This document shows positions 7,969 to 15,339 of a DNA stretch of 64,000 nt, piece by piece. The translations under genes were made by a program, and so were the position numbers. The notes beneath the pieces are model-generated. The model made no database searches, was not told the origin of the DNA, and saw only the letters and a program-made list of their open reading frames with translations. Position 1 is the first letter of the stretch. Every line of letters starts with the position of its first letter. The DNA is from Pseudomonas putida (lineage in GTDB: Bacteria > Pseudomonadota > Gammaproteobacteria > Pseudomonadales > Pseudomonadaceae): the NCBI GenBank assembly GCA_029953615.1, contig CP124529.1, positions 4,526,501-4,590,500 on the forward strand, written 5' to 3'.

Positions 7969-8907
7969 TTACTCGGCCGCCAAGCGCCCCTTGCTCTGCC
8001 GCTCGGCCTTGTACTGCATGGCCACCGCCGGCGCCGGCTTGGCGGCACCGGTTTCCAGCCACTGGCGCATGCGGCTGGCATCGGCGAAGTGGGTGTACTT
8101 GCCAAAGGCATCGAGGATCACCATGGCCACCGGGCGGTTGTCCATGCGGGTCAGCAGCACCAGGCAGTGCCCGGCTTCATTGGTGAAGCCGGTCTTGGTC
8201 AGCTTGATGTCCCAGTTGCTCTTGTTCACCAGGTGGTCGGTGTTGCGGAAGCCCAGGGTGTAGTTGGGCTTGCGGAAGGCCACGGTCTTCTCGCGAGTGG
8301 TCGACAGTTCACTCAGCATCGGGTACTTGCGCGAGGCCATCAGCAGCTTGGCCAAATCGCGGGCGCTGGACACGTTCTGCGTCGACAGGCCAGTCGGCTC
8401 GACGTAGCGGGTGTGCGCCATGCCCAGGCTGCGGGCCTTGGCATTCATTGCCTTGATGAACGCGGGGTAGCCGCCGGGGTAATGGTTGGCCAAGGTGTTG
8501 GCCGCACGGTTTTCCGATGACATCAGGGTAATCAGCAAGGTTTCGCGGCGGTCGAGCTGGCTGCCCAGGCGCACGCGCGAATACACGCCTTTCATTTCCG
8601 GGTTGTTGGCAATGGTCATGGTGAGCATCTCATCCATGGGCTGTTTGGCATCCAGCACTACCATCGCCGTCATCAGTTTGGTCACCGAGGCAATCGGTAC
8701 CACGCGGTCGGCGTGGCTCGAATACAGCTCCTGGTTGGTGTTCAAGTCGATCAGCAAGGCGCTGCCCGAGGCGAGGTGCAGCTTGGACGGGTCACGTTGA
8801 ACCTGGGCCGGGGGTTGTGCAGCAGCGGTCGACGGAAGGGTCGCAGTACCTGTGAGCAACAGCAGCAGGCTGAGGATGGACAGGGATGTTTTCACGTTGA
8901 GGCTCAC
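7969..8907 (-). CDS. pbpG: D-alanyl-D-alanine endopeptidase (PBP7)
   Basis: A 312-residue serine peptidase of family S11. A signal peptide (residues 1-30) is followed by the SxxK motif SVTK at 74-77, SEN at 131-133 and KTG at 238-240. It cleaves D-Ala-meso-DAP cross-links in periplasmic peptidoglycan during growth and remodelling. The length and motif spacing fit PbpG rather than the larger carboxypeptidases with a C-terminal anchor. It is monocistronic and convergent with the FlxA-like gene. Confidence 0.9.
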   Translation of the reverse strand: MSLNVKTSLSILSLLLLLTGTATLPSTAAAQPPAQVQRDPSKLHLASGSALLIDLNTNQELYSSHADRVVPIASVTKLMTAMVVLDAKQPMDEMLTMTIANNPEMKGVYSRVRLGSQLDRRETLLITLMSSENRAANTLANHYPGGYPAFIKAMNAKARSLGMAHTRYVEPTGLSTQNVSSARDLAKLLMASRKYPMLSELSTTREKTVAFRKPNYTLGFRNTDHLVNKSNWDIKLTKTGFTNEAGHCLVLLTRMDNRPVAMVILDAFGKYTHFADASRMRQWLETGAAKPAPAVAMQYKAERQSKGRLAAE

Positions 8908-9054
8908 TAAAAGTTGGTATGTCGTTGGCTGTGCAAGGGTTTTCCCCCAAAAACCGCTGCATTCTGGAGTATGGCTGAATGGCTGTCGAATGCCTTATGA
9001 CTAAAGGGCACAACGTGAACGAAATTTAATCCTGTACCCATTCTGTGCCAATCA

Positions 9055-10185
9055 TCACTCTGCCGAAGCCGACAGAACAACCTCGAAGGTCGTCCCTTGC
9101 TCTTCGGTCGACACGACGTCAATTCTGCCGCCGTGCTTCCCAACGATCTCCGATGCGATGAACAGGCCAAGGCCGAGCCCCGCTGCAGAGCCCCGCTCTC
9201 CGGAAGAATAGCTCGAGTATCTGCCTTCCGGCTTGAAGATGAAGGGCATCACTTCGGGTGGAATCGGTTCTCCGGAATTCTGTACGCTGACCCGTGGAAC
9301 ACCCTCCACCCTGGCCAGCGTGACCTTGACCGGTGCCGTCGCATCGCCATGGCGCAGGGCATTGCCTATCAGGTTGGAGAACACCTGAGCGATGCGGTCA
9401 GGGTCGAACTGACCGGTGATCTGCGCCTGCTCGTCGAGGATGATCCGTGCATGCGGGAATGCCGTGCGTAGTTCGTCAATGACAGCCCGGCAGATTGGAT
9501 TCAAGTCCACCTTGCGCAAGCCCACTGAAATACCAGTCCCCAGATTGCAGCGTGCCAGATCCAGCAGATCGTTGACGATGGAGTTTGCCCGCTGTGCGCT
9601 GGTACAAACCTGGCTTGCCAGTACCTTTCCCTTTTCATCCAGCCCCGCCTGCCGCTGGATCAGCCCGCCAGCCATCAGTATCGCGCCCAAGGGTGAACGC
9701 AGATCATGACCGAGCACGGCAAGCACCATTTTCCGGGTCGACTCGACTGCTGTTCCATAGGCAGCGATCGACTCTACGAGCGCCTGGTCAATCGCTTCAT
9801 TGAACCGGATCATGTCCTGGACATGATGCGCCTCTGTGAACGATTCCTGGGTAAGCCAGAGTGACAGAACGCTTGCGCGCAAAGCCCGGTATTCGGACAC
9901 CATCTGGTCCATCGAGAACCCGGCTACCAAACGCGCGACCGCGTGGGTCTGCGCTGCTGTTTCGCTGGAAGCCCTGGGGCCTCTCCCTTGGGCCTTCTCG
10001 GACTGCTGTTGCCTGCTCTGCGGCGTTCTCATGTCTGCGGCCACGGTGCGCAGCATTTTCTCGGCATGGTCGCGCAAGCCGGTCGAGTCCTGTTTCGGCA
10101 GCTCTGTTTCAACCGAGCGGGCGTAGTTTTCCCAAGCCTGCAGAATCGCTTCCATACCGTTATCAATGAAATCGGACAGTCTCAT
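9055..10185 (-). CDS. Sensor histidine kinase with RsbRD-like N-terminal domain
   Basis: A soluble histidine kinase of about 376 residues. The first 145 residues (MRLSDFIDNGMEAIL onward) resemble the RsbRD all-helical sensor domain. A HisKA helix follows with the phospho-acceptor histidine in LGHDLRSPLG (residue 160), then an HATPase domain with NLIGNALRHG and GLGLGLFIASEI. No transmembrane segment is present, so it would sense a cytoplasmic signal. An ATG 30 bases upstream is possible but adds no domain sequence. No response regulator lies next to it, so its partner is not visible here. Confidence 0.85.
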   Translation of the reverse strand: MRLSDFIDNGMEAILQAWENYARSVETELPKQDSTGLRDHAEKMLRTVAADMRTPQSRQQQSEKAQGRGPRASSETAAQTHAVARLVAGFSMDQMVSEYRALRASVLSLWLTQESFTEAHHVQDMIRFNEAIDQALVESIAAYGTAVESTRKMVLAVLGHDLRSPLGAILMAGGLIQRQAGLDEKGKVLASQVCTSAQRANSIVNDLLDLARCNLGTGISVGLRKVDLNPICRAVIDELRTAFPHARIILDEQAQITGQFDPDRIAQVFSNLIGNALRHGDATAPVKVTLARVEGVPRVSVQNSGEPIPPEVMPFIFKPEGRYSSYSSGERGSAAGLGLGLFIASEIVGKHGGRIDVVSTEEQGTTFEVVLSASAE

Positions 10186-10341
10186 GGGGCCTGACTCTAA
10201 TCGGAAAAAAGACATCCGGATAGATTAGTCCATCCCGGAAACAGGTCGTTCAAGCGCCAGCCACCCATGGCCACCTGGAGCGATCCCGATGCAACCTGCG
10301 CCGTGATACAGGGCATCGGGATGCGTGCCGGTTGCCTGGGT

Positions 10342-11016
10342 TCAGGCATGGATCAGCGAGAGGTCGCTGATGATGCAGATCGAGCCGTCATCGACGGGCG
10401 TCGTATCGGTGTAGTCCACCTGGTTGTAGACCCCGCCGTGGAACTCGAACAGCCGTGAAGCCCAGCTGCTGTCGAACTGCAGGTCGCCGGACGAACCGGT
10501 CACCCCGTTGCACCTGGCCGTCACGTTGATCACGCCTGCCGAGGTGGCGTGGATGCTGACCTCGAACTTCGCCCCCAGTGGAACCCCCTTGAGCACCGTC
10601 GAATTCACAGGATCTACCTGGTTGTAGATCTGCCGAAACCCAAGGGTGATGTCGCCCTTTTTCCAGAACACCTTCACGGGCGGGCTGTCGTCTGCGTAAA
10701 CGTGCATTTGCGCGATGACCACCTTTTGCGCCCAGTTCACCTTGGTCAGCGTCATTTCCTGGCGATTCCAGTGATCCTGAGCGCTGCCCAGCGTCCAGTA
10801 TTGCGGCTCCGACCACTCGCAGCGGGTCCTGCGGGTGCTTTTGCTCGAAGCGCCTTTGGTGGGGGCGAACAACTGGACCGAACCATCGCTGAGCACTGTC
10901 ACGTAGTCCGGGTATTGGGCAATGGCTTCGGTGCCTGTGAGTTCAGTCGCTACAGCGTTGACTGACGATACGGCTACCGGAACGGCGATTGTGAGGTTGC
11001 TGATATCTACGCTCAT
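10342..11016 (-). CDS. Polysaccharide lyase family 7 (alginate-lyase-like) without signal peptide
   Basis: A 224-residue beta-rich protein carrying the three PL7 landmarks in order: an Arg-rich strand RTRCEWSE (63-70), QMH (103-105) and FHGGVYNQ (192-199). PL7 enzymes cleave alginate by beta-elimination, and the size matches the single-domain cytoplasmic-type members. The N-terminus (MSVDISNLTIAVPVAV) is not a signal peptide. RBS AGGAG lies 6 bases before the ATG. The promoter contains operators like those of the neighbouring phage-type repressor, so it may be induced together with the lysis genes. Activity on alginate is inferred. The first motif departs from the usual R-S/T-E-L-R form. Confidence 0.75.
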   Translation of the reverse strand: MSVDISNLTIAVPVAVSSVNAVATELTGTEAIAQYPDYVTVLSDGSVQLFAPTKGASSKSTRRTRCEWSEPQYWTLGSAQDHWNRQEMTLTKVNWAQKVVIAQMHVYADDSPPVKVFWKKGDITLGFRQIYNQVDPVNSTVLKGVPLGAKFEVSIHATSAGVINVTARCNGVTGSSGDLQFDSSWASRLFEFHGGVYNQVDYTDTTPVDDGSICIISDLSLIHA

Positions 11017-11077
11017 GGGGAACTCCTGAATAAGATGATGGTGTGCCTGCAGCAGCGCGGAGGCAGCTGCTGGATTT

Positions 11078-11120
11078 AAATTAGCTCTGCGCTAAATCAT
11101 CGTCAATAGCCAAAAGCTAA
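11078..11120 (-). promoter_or_regulatory. Promoter of the PL7 gene with two repressor operators
   Basis: On the minus strand TTGACG (11106-11101) and TAATTT (11083-11078) are 17 bases apart, a good sigma-70 promoter. A perfect TTAGC-N5-GCTAA operator (11081-11095) overlaps the spacer and -10. A second with one mismatch (ATAGC-N5-GCTAA, 11106-11120) abuts the -35. The same operator occurs at the lysis promoter near 12.5 kb. Confidence 0.65.
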
Positions 11121-11124
11121 ATTT

Positions 11125-11159
11125 ATTTCGCCAGGCGGCAAATTACCTGTTGGCGAAAT
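11125..11159. promoter_or_regulatory. Inverted repeat, 9-base arms, between PL7 and DUF1654 genes
   Basis: ATTTCGCCA (11125-11133) and TGGCGAAAT (11151-11159) are perfect inverse copies around 17 bases. It could bind a second dimeric regulator or form a hairpin. It is distinct from the TTAGC operators and the LexA box on either side. Confidence 0.4.
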
Positions 11160-11215
11160 TTTTTGCAGCGGGGCTTTACGCTTGATTTGTCGGTGCGATA
11201 AGCTTTCCTTGAATA

Positions 11216-11231
11216 CTGTACGAATATACAG
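11216..11231 (+). promoter_or_regulatory. LexA (SOS) box upstream of the DUF1654 gene
   Basis: CTGT-ACGAATAT-ACAG matches the CTGT-N8-ACAG LexA consensus exactly and is flanked by TA and CT. It ends 16 bases before the DUF1654 start, so the gene is probably repressed by LexA and induced by DNA damage. Confidence 0.8.
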
Positions 11232-11247
11232 CTATCAGGATAAGAAT

Positions 11248-11572
11248 ATGTCTAACCACATGAAATCCCTACCCAATCAGCGCCAGGAAATGACCGGAAT
11301 AGAGCGCCTTGGCTTGCGGGTGTCAGCGATGATCAACCACCCGGTAGCCCAGACGCAGCGCTGGGTGACGGTGCATCGCCTGGATACCGACGGCGATGCC
11401 GAGTGGGAAGCGGTGATTGGCCTGCTGGCCGAAACGCCCGAACTGGAACTCACCTTCAACGACGACGAGAGCGTGACGGTGCGCTGGGTAGCGCGGCAGC
11501 GTGGAGGAGCGCGACGATTTTGTCGTCGAGCGGGACAGCGAGCAGCAGGTGGAGCAAGCGGCGCCTTTCTGA
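11248..11572 (+). pseudogene. DUF1654 family protein, frameshifted by one extra base
   Basis: The N-terminal part (ERLGLRVSAMINHPVAQ, then HRLDTD and ELTFNDDESVTVRW) is typical of DUF1654, a small Pseudomonas family often found beside phage-type repressors and SOS boxes. After VRW (about 11487) the starting frame becomes non-conserved and runs on through the following terminator. The +1 frame then reads VEERDDFVVERDSEQQVEQ and stops at 11572, a plausible native C-terminus. Removing one base near 11489 gives a 107-residue protein. Function is unknown; the LexA box suggests a DNA-damage response role. The fault may be a sequencing error. Confidence 0.6.
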
Positions 11573-11577
11573 CAGTC

Positions 11578-11605
11578 AGAAAAAAGCCCGCCGGGTGGCG
11601 GGCTT
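11578..11605 (-). terminator. Rho-independent terminator of the repressor gene
   Basis: On the minus strand AAGCCCGCC-ACCC-GGCGGGCTT is followed by a run of T (TTTTTT), just past the repressor stop. The hairpin could also end DUF1654 transcription from the other side, although its T-run there is poor. Confidence 0.8.
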
Positions 11606-11609
11606 CGCT

Positions 11610-12434
11610 TTACACAAGGTGTGCGTTCCACACCAGCAGTACCCTGGCCTGGATGTAGGTTTCTTCCCGGCGAATCATGCGGTCCTTGTGCCGCGAGTTG
11701 TCGGAGATCATCTCGAAATGGTCTTCGTCGGCAATCTGCAGCCGCTTGATGTAGATGTGGTCGCCCCAGGAGAAGAAGTAGATTCCATCGCCGACGAACT
11801 CGCGGATGCTGACGTCCACGATCAGCGGGTCGCGGTGCCTGATGGTCGGTTCCATCGACTGGCCCCAACCGGTCACCATCTTCAGGTGGTGGTGCTCGCT
11901 GAACTCCACACCCAGCTCGCGCAGATGGCTTGGGCTGACGCGAACATCCTTGAACATCTCGGGGTAGTCGTGCGGGATCTGCCCGCCGCCCATGGCCGCC
12001 CGGACGTCGTAGTGGGCAATCCATACTTCGTCACCCACCAGGCCTGGCCGGCCAGGTTCGGCCTTCAGCAGCGTCGAGTCTGCCGGTTCCTCGGCGGCGG
12101 CCAGCAGCCTTTGCCGGGTTTCCTCGGGGATACCCCGGCCGCTTCTGGCAAGCATCTGTTTGACCAGATCGGCCGCGGAAAGCTTGCTGTCGATGGCTTC
12201 GACGGGGGGGGGCGGCTGGTCGCCCGCTGCCATGGCGTCGAACCAGCCCCGTGGCAAACCTTCGATGCCCTCGATTCTGCGGGCCACATCATCGCCCAGG
12301 TTTTTCGCTGTCTTGTCCGAAAGGATCTGGCTCAGGTGCGCAGGCGCCATCCCCCAACGCTCTGCGCAGGATCCCTTTCTCTGGCTGCCGATCAGCTTGA
12401 CCAGGTTGTGCTTGCGAATTTCGTAGATGTCCAT
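11610..12434 (-). CDS. Phage-type repressor with helix-turn-helix and S24 (LexA/CI-like) domain
   Basis: A 274-residue protein. The N-terminal helix-turn-helix includes AERWGMAPAHLSQILS (25-40). A linker follows, then an S24 domain with nucleophile Ser193 in GQSMEPT and general-base Lys230 in YIKRL. This is the CI/PrtR plan: a repressor that self-cleaves when RecA is active. The usual Ala-Gly cleavage site is replaced by MGGG (148-151). It probably binds TTAGC-N5-GCTAA operators found on its own promoter side, on the lysis genes and on the PL7 gene. The start chosen (MDIYEIRKHN) lies about 11 bases after the likely transcript start; an ATG at 12446 is an alternative that would be nearly leaderless. 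Confidence 0.82.
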   Translation of the reverse strand: MDIYEIRKHNLVKLIGSQRKGSCAERWGMAPAHLSQILSDKTAKNLGDDVARRIEGIEGLPRGWFDAMAAGDQPPPPVEAIDSKLSAADLVKQMLARSGRGIPEETRQRLLAAAEEPADSTLLKAEPGRPGLVGDEVWIAHYDVRAAMGGGQIPHDYPEMFKDVRVSPSHLRELGVEFSEHHHLKMVTGWGQSMEPTIRHRDPLIVDVSIREFVGDGIYFFSWGDHIYIKRLQIADEDHFEMISDNSRHKDRMIRREETYIQARVLLVWNAHLV

Positions 12435-12454
12435 GGAACGAAGCATGCCAGTGT

Positions 12455-12521
12455 TTAGCTTGCTGCTAAATGTGCGCAAAGCTAAATTTCTCTTGTCATG
12501 AGATTAGCTTAAGGCTAAATT
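12455..12521 (+). promoter_or_regulatory. Divergent operator array and lysis-gene promoter
   Basis: Operators TTAGC-N5-GCTAA occur at 12455-12469 (perfect), 12471-12485 (left arm degenerate) and 12504-12518 (perfect). On the plus strand TTGTCA (12493-12498), 17 bases and TAAATT (12516-12521) form a promoter whose spacer and -10 hold the third operator, as in the PL7 promoter. On the minus strand a weaker repressor promoter (TTTGCG, 17 bases, TAAACA) overlaps the first two sites. The layout recalls the three-site OR region of lambda. Confidence 0.7.
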
Positions 12522-12596
12522 AAATGTGCAAGCAAGGGAAGCCATCGAGAAGCTGTTCTCCAGGCTTACGACATCACCATCGGTAATGAGGTTTTC

Positions 12597-12962
12597 ATGG
12601 ATCCGACTGACCTCGGCCCAGGCACCATCACCTGGCTGGGCGGAACAGGCACGGTGTTGCTGGGCGCATTCCTCTGGCTGCGCAAGTGGCTGTCCAGGGA
12701 TGCCGCTGACCGCGCCATGGACAACGCTGATATTGGCGTGGTCCGGCGCCTGAACGAGCTGCTCGATATCGAGCGTGACGCCCGAAGAGAAGCGCAGGCC
12801 AGAGCCGATCAATTTGCCAAGGAGCGCAATGAACTGGTGGTCACCGTAGGGCGCCTGGAAGGCAAGATCGAAGCGCTGACCAGTCGCGGTGGCCATCCTC
12901 CCCGGCAGGTCATCGTTCAGGGCGAGGGGATAGCCCGCCCACGCGGGAAGCAAGGTGAGTGA
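12597..12962 (+). CDS. Holin-like small membrane protein
   Basis: A 121-residue protein with one N-terminal membrane segment (about residues 11-27), then a basic turn (LRKWLSRD) and a charged coiled coil (about 50-98). It lies 62 bases before a lambda-R-type endolysin gene, behind a repressor-controlled promoter, which is where a holin or other lysis-triggering membrane protein is expected. A GAGG ribosome site precedes the ATG. Holins are too diverse for certainty. A role as an unrelated membrane-anchored coiled-coil protein remains possible. Confidence 0.6.
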   Translation: MDPTDLGPGTITWLGGTGTVLLGAFLWLRKWLSRDAADRAMDNADIGVVRRLNELLDIERDARREAQARADQFAKERNELVVTVGRLEGKIEALTSRGGHPPRQVIVQGEGIARPRGKQGE

Positions 12963-13024
12963 GGCAGCCCGCAAGACAATTCTGTTCACGCCCATGCGTA
13001 TGGGCTTTTCTGTAGGGAGACAAC

Positions 13025-13510
13025 ATGGCTCGACTGGATTCTGCCGCTGCCGGCGGCGCGAACGTGCTCGCATTCCTGGACATGCTGGCCTGGGCCGAAG
13101 GTACTTCGACCATCGTTGCCAGTGACGATGGCTACAACGTGCTGGTCGGCGGCCAATTGTTCACGGACTACAGCAGGCACCCGAAGCAGAAGGTGTGGTT
13201 GCCCAGCTACGGCATCCACAGCTCTGCGGCGGGGCGCTACCAGATTCTGGCGGGTACCTGGGATGCCATCGTGAGGGCTTATGGCTTCAATGGCCGGTTT
13301 ACCCCTGAGGCCCAGGACCTGGCGGCAATCAAGTTACTGAACGAGTGCGGCGCGCTGGCACTGATAAAGGCCGGCCGCATTGCCCAGGCGATCGCCAAGG
13401 CCGCGCCTGTCTGGGCTAGCCTGCCTGGCGCGGGTTATGGCCAGCGCGAACACGAGATGGCCGCATTGTTGGAGATGTTCATTACCTGCGGCGGTGAGAT
13501 GCAGGCGTAA
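13025..13510 (+). CDS. Lambda-R-type endolysin (GH104-like lytic transglycosylase)
   Basis: A 161-residue protein that follows the lambda endolysin R pattern from end to end: FLDMLAWAEGT (catalytic Glu25), VGGQLFTDYSRHP, SSAAGRYQIL and WASLPGAGYGQREH. Such enzymes cut the glycan strands of peptidoglycan. There is no signal peptide, so release depends on a membrane lesion made by the upstream holin-like protein. RBS GGGAG is well placed. No phage head, tail or integrase gene is near, so this is a stand-alone lysis cassette or prophage remnant. Confidence 0.85.
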   Translation: MARLDSAAAGGANVLAFLDMLAWAEGTSTIVASDDGYNVLVGGQLFTDYSRHPKQKVWLPSYGIHSSAAGRYQILAGTWDAIVRAYGFNGRFTPEAQDLAAIKLLNECGALALIKAGRIAQAIAKAAPVWASLPGAGYGQREHEMAALLEMFITCGGEMQA

Positions 13511-13520
13511 CGCCCCGGCA

Positions 13521-13547
13521 AAAAAAAAGACCCGCCAGGTAGGCGGG
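13521..13547 (-). terminator. Rho-independent terminator
   Basis: CCCGCC-AGGTA-GGCGGG; on the minus strand it is followed by TCTTTTTTTTT. It ends the 60-residue small gene on the minus strand and faces the endolysin stop. Confidence 0.8.
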
Positions 13548-13585
13548 CCAGAAGGGCGTAGGGAGCAACGCACAACAAATACGGG

Positions 13586-13768
13586 TCAGGCGACCAAGGT
13601 GCCTGGTTGCAACTGCTCGACCAGGGCCTGGGCCGAGGCGAGGGTGGGCATCGGGCCGCTTACGGCTTCGCCGTTGCGCACCAGGTACCAGCACGCCAGC
13701 AGGCCCTTCTCACGCAGCGAAGCGGGGACGGCACTGCCGACGACGGACATGATCTGGATAGTGGCCAT
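13586..13768 (-). CDS. Conserved small protein of unknown function
   Basis: A 60-residue protein (MATIQIMSVVGSAVPASL start). It is preceded by a near-perfect AGGAGGT ribosome site 4 bases before the ATG and followed by a strong terminator, so it is very likely translated. It holds a single cysteine in LLACWYLV, and its C-terminal half (NGEAVSGPMPTLASAQALVEQL) may form a short alpha/beta unit. No family or function was recognised. The 290 bases upstream, to the shikimate-dehydrogenase-like gene, hold nothing else I can identify. Confidence 0.65.
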   Translation of the reverse strand: MATIQIMSVVGSAVPASLREKGLLACWYLVRNGEAVSGPMPTLASAQALVEQLQPGTLVA

Positions 13769-14058
13769 GTGGACCTCCTGTAAAACATGGCCCTACCTTA
13801 CGCAGCAGCCGGGGCGGTTTGAAATCAACTTCTTCAATAGTGGTCATTGCTTCTATCAACATTTGCCCAGCAGGGTGATTCCGGGAATGTGGCGGTTGAA
13901 GCAACCCTCGCGAGAACACCTCAGTGTGGGGTCCTACTACCATGACTCCACTCTGCGTCAGCTGAGCACGGGGGAACGGTAAAGGTTTTGTAAGGGACGA
14001 CCAGCGTTTACCTCTGTTACGCTGAACAAACGTTTCAGTCATGACAAAGGAGCAGGTT

Positions 14059-14883
14059 ATGTCGACAACTCCCAGCAGAGATACGGTGCTGTGCATCTCC
14101 CTGGCCGGCCGCCCCGGCACCTTCGGTGTGCGCTTCCATAACCACCTGTACCAGCAGCTGGGCCTGGACTTCTACTACAAGGCCATGCGCACCGATGACC
14201 TGCCGGCGGCGGTGGCGGGCATCCGTGCTTTGGGGATCCGTGGTTGCGGGGTATCGATGCCGTACAAGGAGGCCTGCATGGCCCTGGTCGACGAGATCGA
14301 CCCGTCGGCGGCAGCCATCGAGTCGGTCAATACTCTGGTCAATACCGATGGCCACCTGAAAGCCTACAACACCGATTACCTGGCCGTGCGCCAGTTGCTG
14401 GCGCAGCACCAGGTCGACCCGGCCACGGCGTTTGCCTTGCGCGGCAGTGGCGGTATGGCCAAGGCAGTAGCCAGTGCCTTGCGTGATGCCGCCGGGTTCG
14501 CCGAAGGCATCATCGTTGCGCGCAACGAGCAGGCCGGGCGGCAGCTGGCGGATGTATGTGGTTATCGCTGGGTCCCGGAGCTGGGCGACCTGTGCCCACC
14601 CATGCTGGTAAACGTTACGCCGGTCGGCATGGCGGGCGGCCCCGAGGCCGAGGAGCTGGCGTTTTCCGAAAATGCCATCGCCGCAGCGGCGCGGGTGTTC
14701 GATGTGGTGGCGATGCCGGAGAACACACCGTTGATCAGACGGGCGCGGGCGTTGGGCAAACCGGTGATCACCGGGCTGGAAGTGATTGCGCTGCAGGCGC
14801 TGGAGCAGTTCGTGCTGTACACCGGGGTGCGGCCGACACCGGCGCAGGTAGCGGCGGCAGTGGCGTACGCCCGGGATATCTGA
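14059..14883 (+). CDS. Shikimate 5-dehydrogenase-like protein
   Basis: A 274-residue protein of the AroE fold. The substrate-binding lysine is in SMPYKEA, the aspartate in NTDYLAV, the nucleotide-binding turn is RGSGGMAKAV, and NVTPVGM and GLEVIALQALEQF are typical of the C-terminal part. It would oxidise or reduce shikimate- or quinate-like substrates with NAD(P). The divergence (RGSGGMAK instead of GAGGAAR) suggests an accessory paralogue and not the housekeeping AroE. AAGGAG lies 6 bases before the chosen ATG, so an upstream ATG at 14041 was rejected. Confidence 0.8.
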   Translation: MSTTPSRDTVLCISLAGRPGTFGVRFHNHLYQQLGLDFYYKAMRTDDLPAAVAGIRALGIRGCGVSMPYKEACMALVDEIDPSAAAIESVNTLVNTDGHLKAYNTDYLAVRQLLAQHQVDPATAFALRGSGGMAKAVASALRDAAGFAEGIIVARNEQAGRQLADVCGYRWVPELGDLCPPMLVNVTPVGMAGGPEAEELAFSENAIAAAARVFDVVAMPENTPLIRRARALGKPVITGLEVIALQALEQFVLYTGVRPTPAQVAAAVAYARDI

Positions 14884-14890
14884 CTATTCC

Positions 14891-14988
14891 TGTGCCGGCC
14901 CTTTCGCGGGCTCGCCCGCTCCCACAGGTACTCACAGATTTCAGATTCCCTGTGGGAGCGGGCAAGCCCGCGAAGAGGCCGGCACAGG
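14891..14988. repeat. Inverted pair of REP elements
   Basis: Two facing copies of the common P. putida REP (GCCGGCC-TTTCGCGGGC-TGCCCGCTCCCACAGG type) are separated by about 25 bases. They lie between convergent genes. Confidence 0.85.
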
Positions 14989-14999
14989 CATTGACAAGG

Positions 15000-15242
15000 T
15001 CAGAACACCTTGTGCCCTTCATCCAGCTGCTGGTCCACCAGCGCCCGACCATGGGCCAGCGACACATGCTGTGCGTTCTCAAGGTCGGAGAAGAACTTCA
15101 TCGGCATCGACATGCGCTTGCTGGTGTGCCCGTCAGGGTCGGTGATCAGGCACCCGGCGGCATAGGGCAGGGGGGAATCGGGGTGGGGCATCACGCTGGC
15201 GGTGATGGTGTGCTTGCGGTATTCACAGTGAAGAGATTGCAT
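15000..15242 (-). CDS. Conserved hypothetical protein, 80 residues
   Basis: It starts at MQSLHCEYRKHTITASVMP, with AAGGA placed 5 bases before the ATG. The protein is small and soluble with a beta-rich first half (YAAGCLITDPDGHTSKRMSMPMKFFSD) and a helical second half. No family was recognised. It is upstream of the REP pair and read towards it, probably as a single gene. Confidence 0.65.
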   Translation of the reverse strand: MQSLHCEYRKHTITASVMPHPDSPLPYAAGCLITDPDGHTSKRMSMPMKFFSDLENAQHVSLAHGRALVDQQLDEGHKVF

Positions 15243-15339
15243 CGTCCTTACCTCGCTGTGGCATGTGAAGCAGTTACCTTCATATACCACAGCAAGGGGC
15301 CGGGAGTTCCCGGCCCGACGAGCGAGTCGCGAGGAACGC

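Noticed and set aside
10186..10215. Upstream ATG for the RsbRD-type kinase
   Set aside because: The extra ten residues do not match the domain start; neither ATG has a strong ribosome site, so this stays a weak alternative.
11573..11658. C-terminal extension of the DUF1654 gene in its starting frame
   Set aside because: It would be encoded by the terminator hairpin and the end of the repressor gene on the other strand; the +1 frame gives a natural C-terminus.
12522..12584. Short open frame between the operator array and the holin gene
   Set aside because: Twenty codons with no ribosome site; more likely leader sequence.
14891..14988. Repeated GC-rich units as a possible CRISPR array
   Set aside because: They are facing REP pairs with no regular direct repeats, unique spacers or cas genes.
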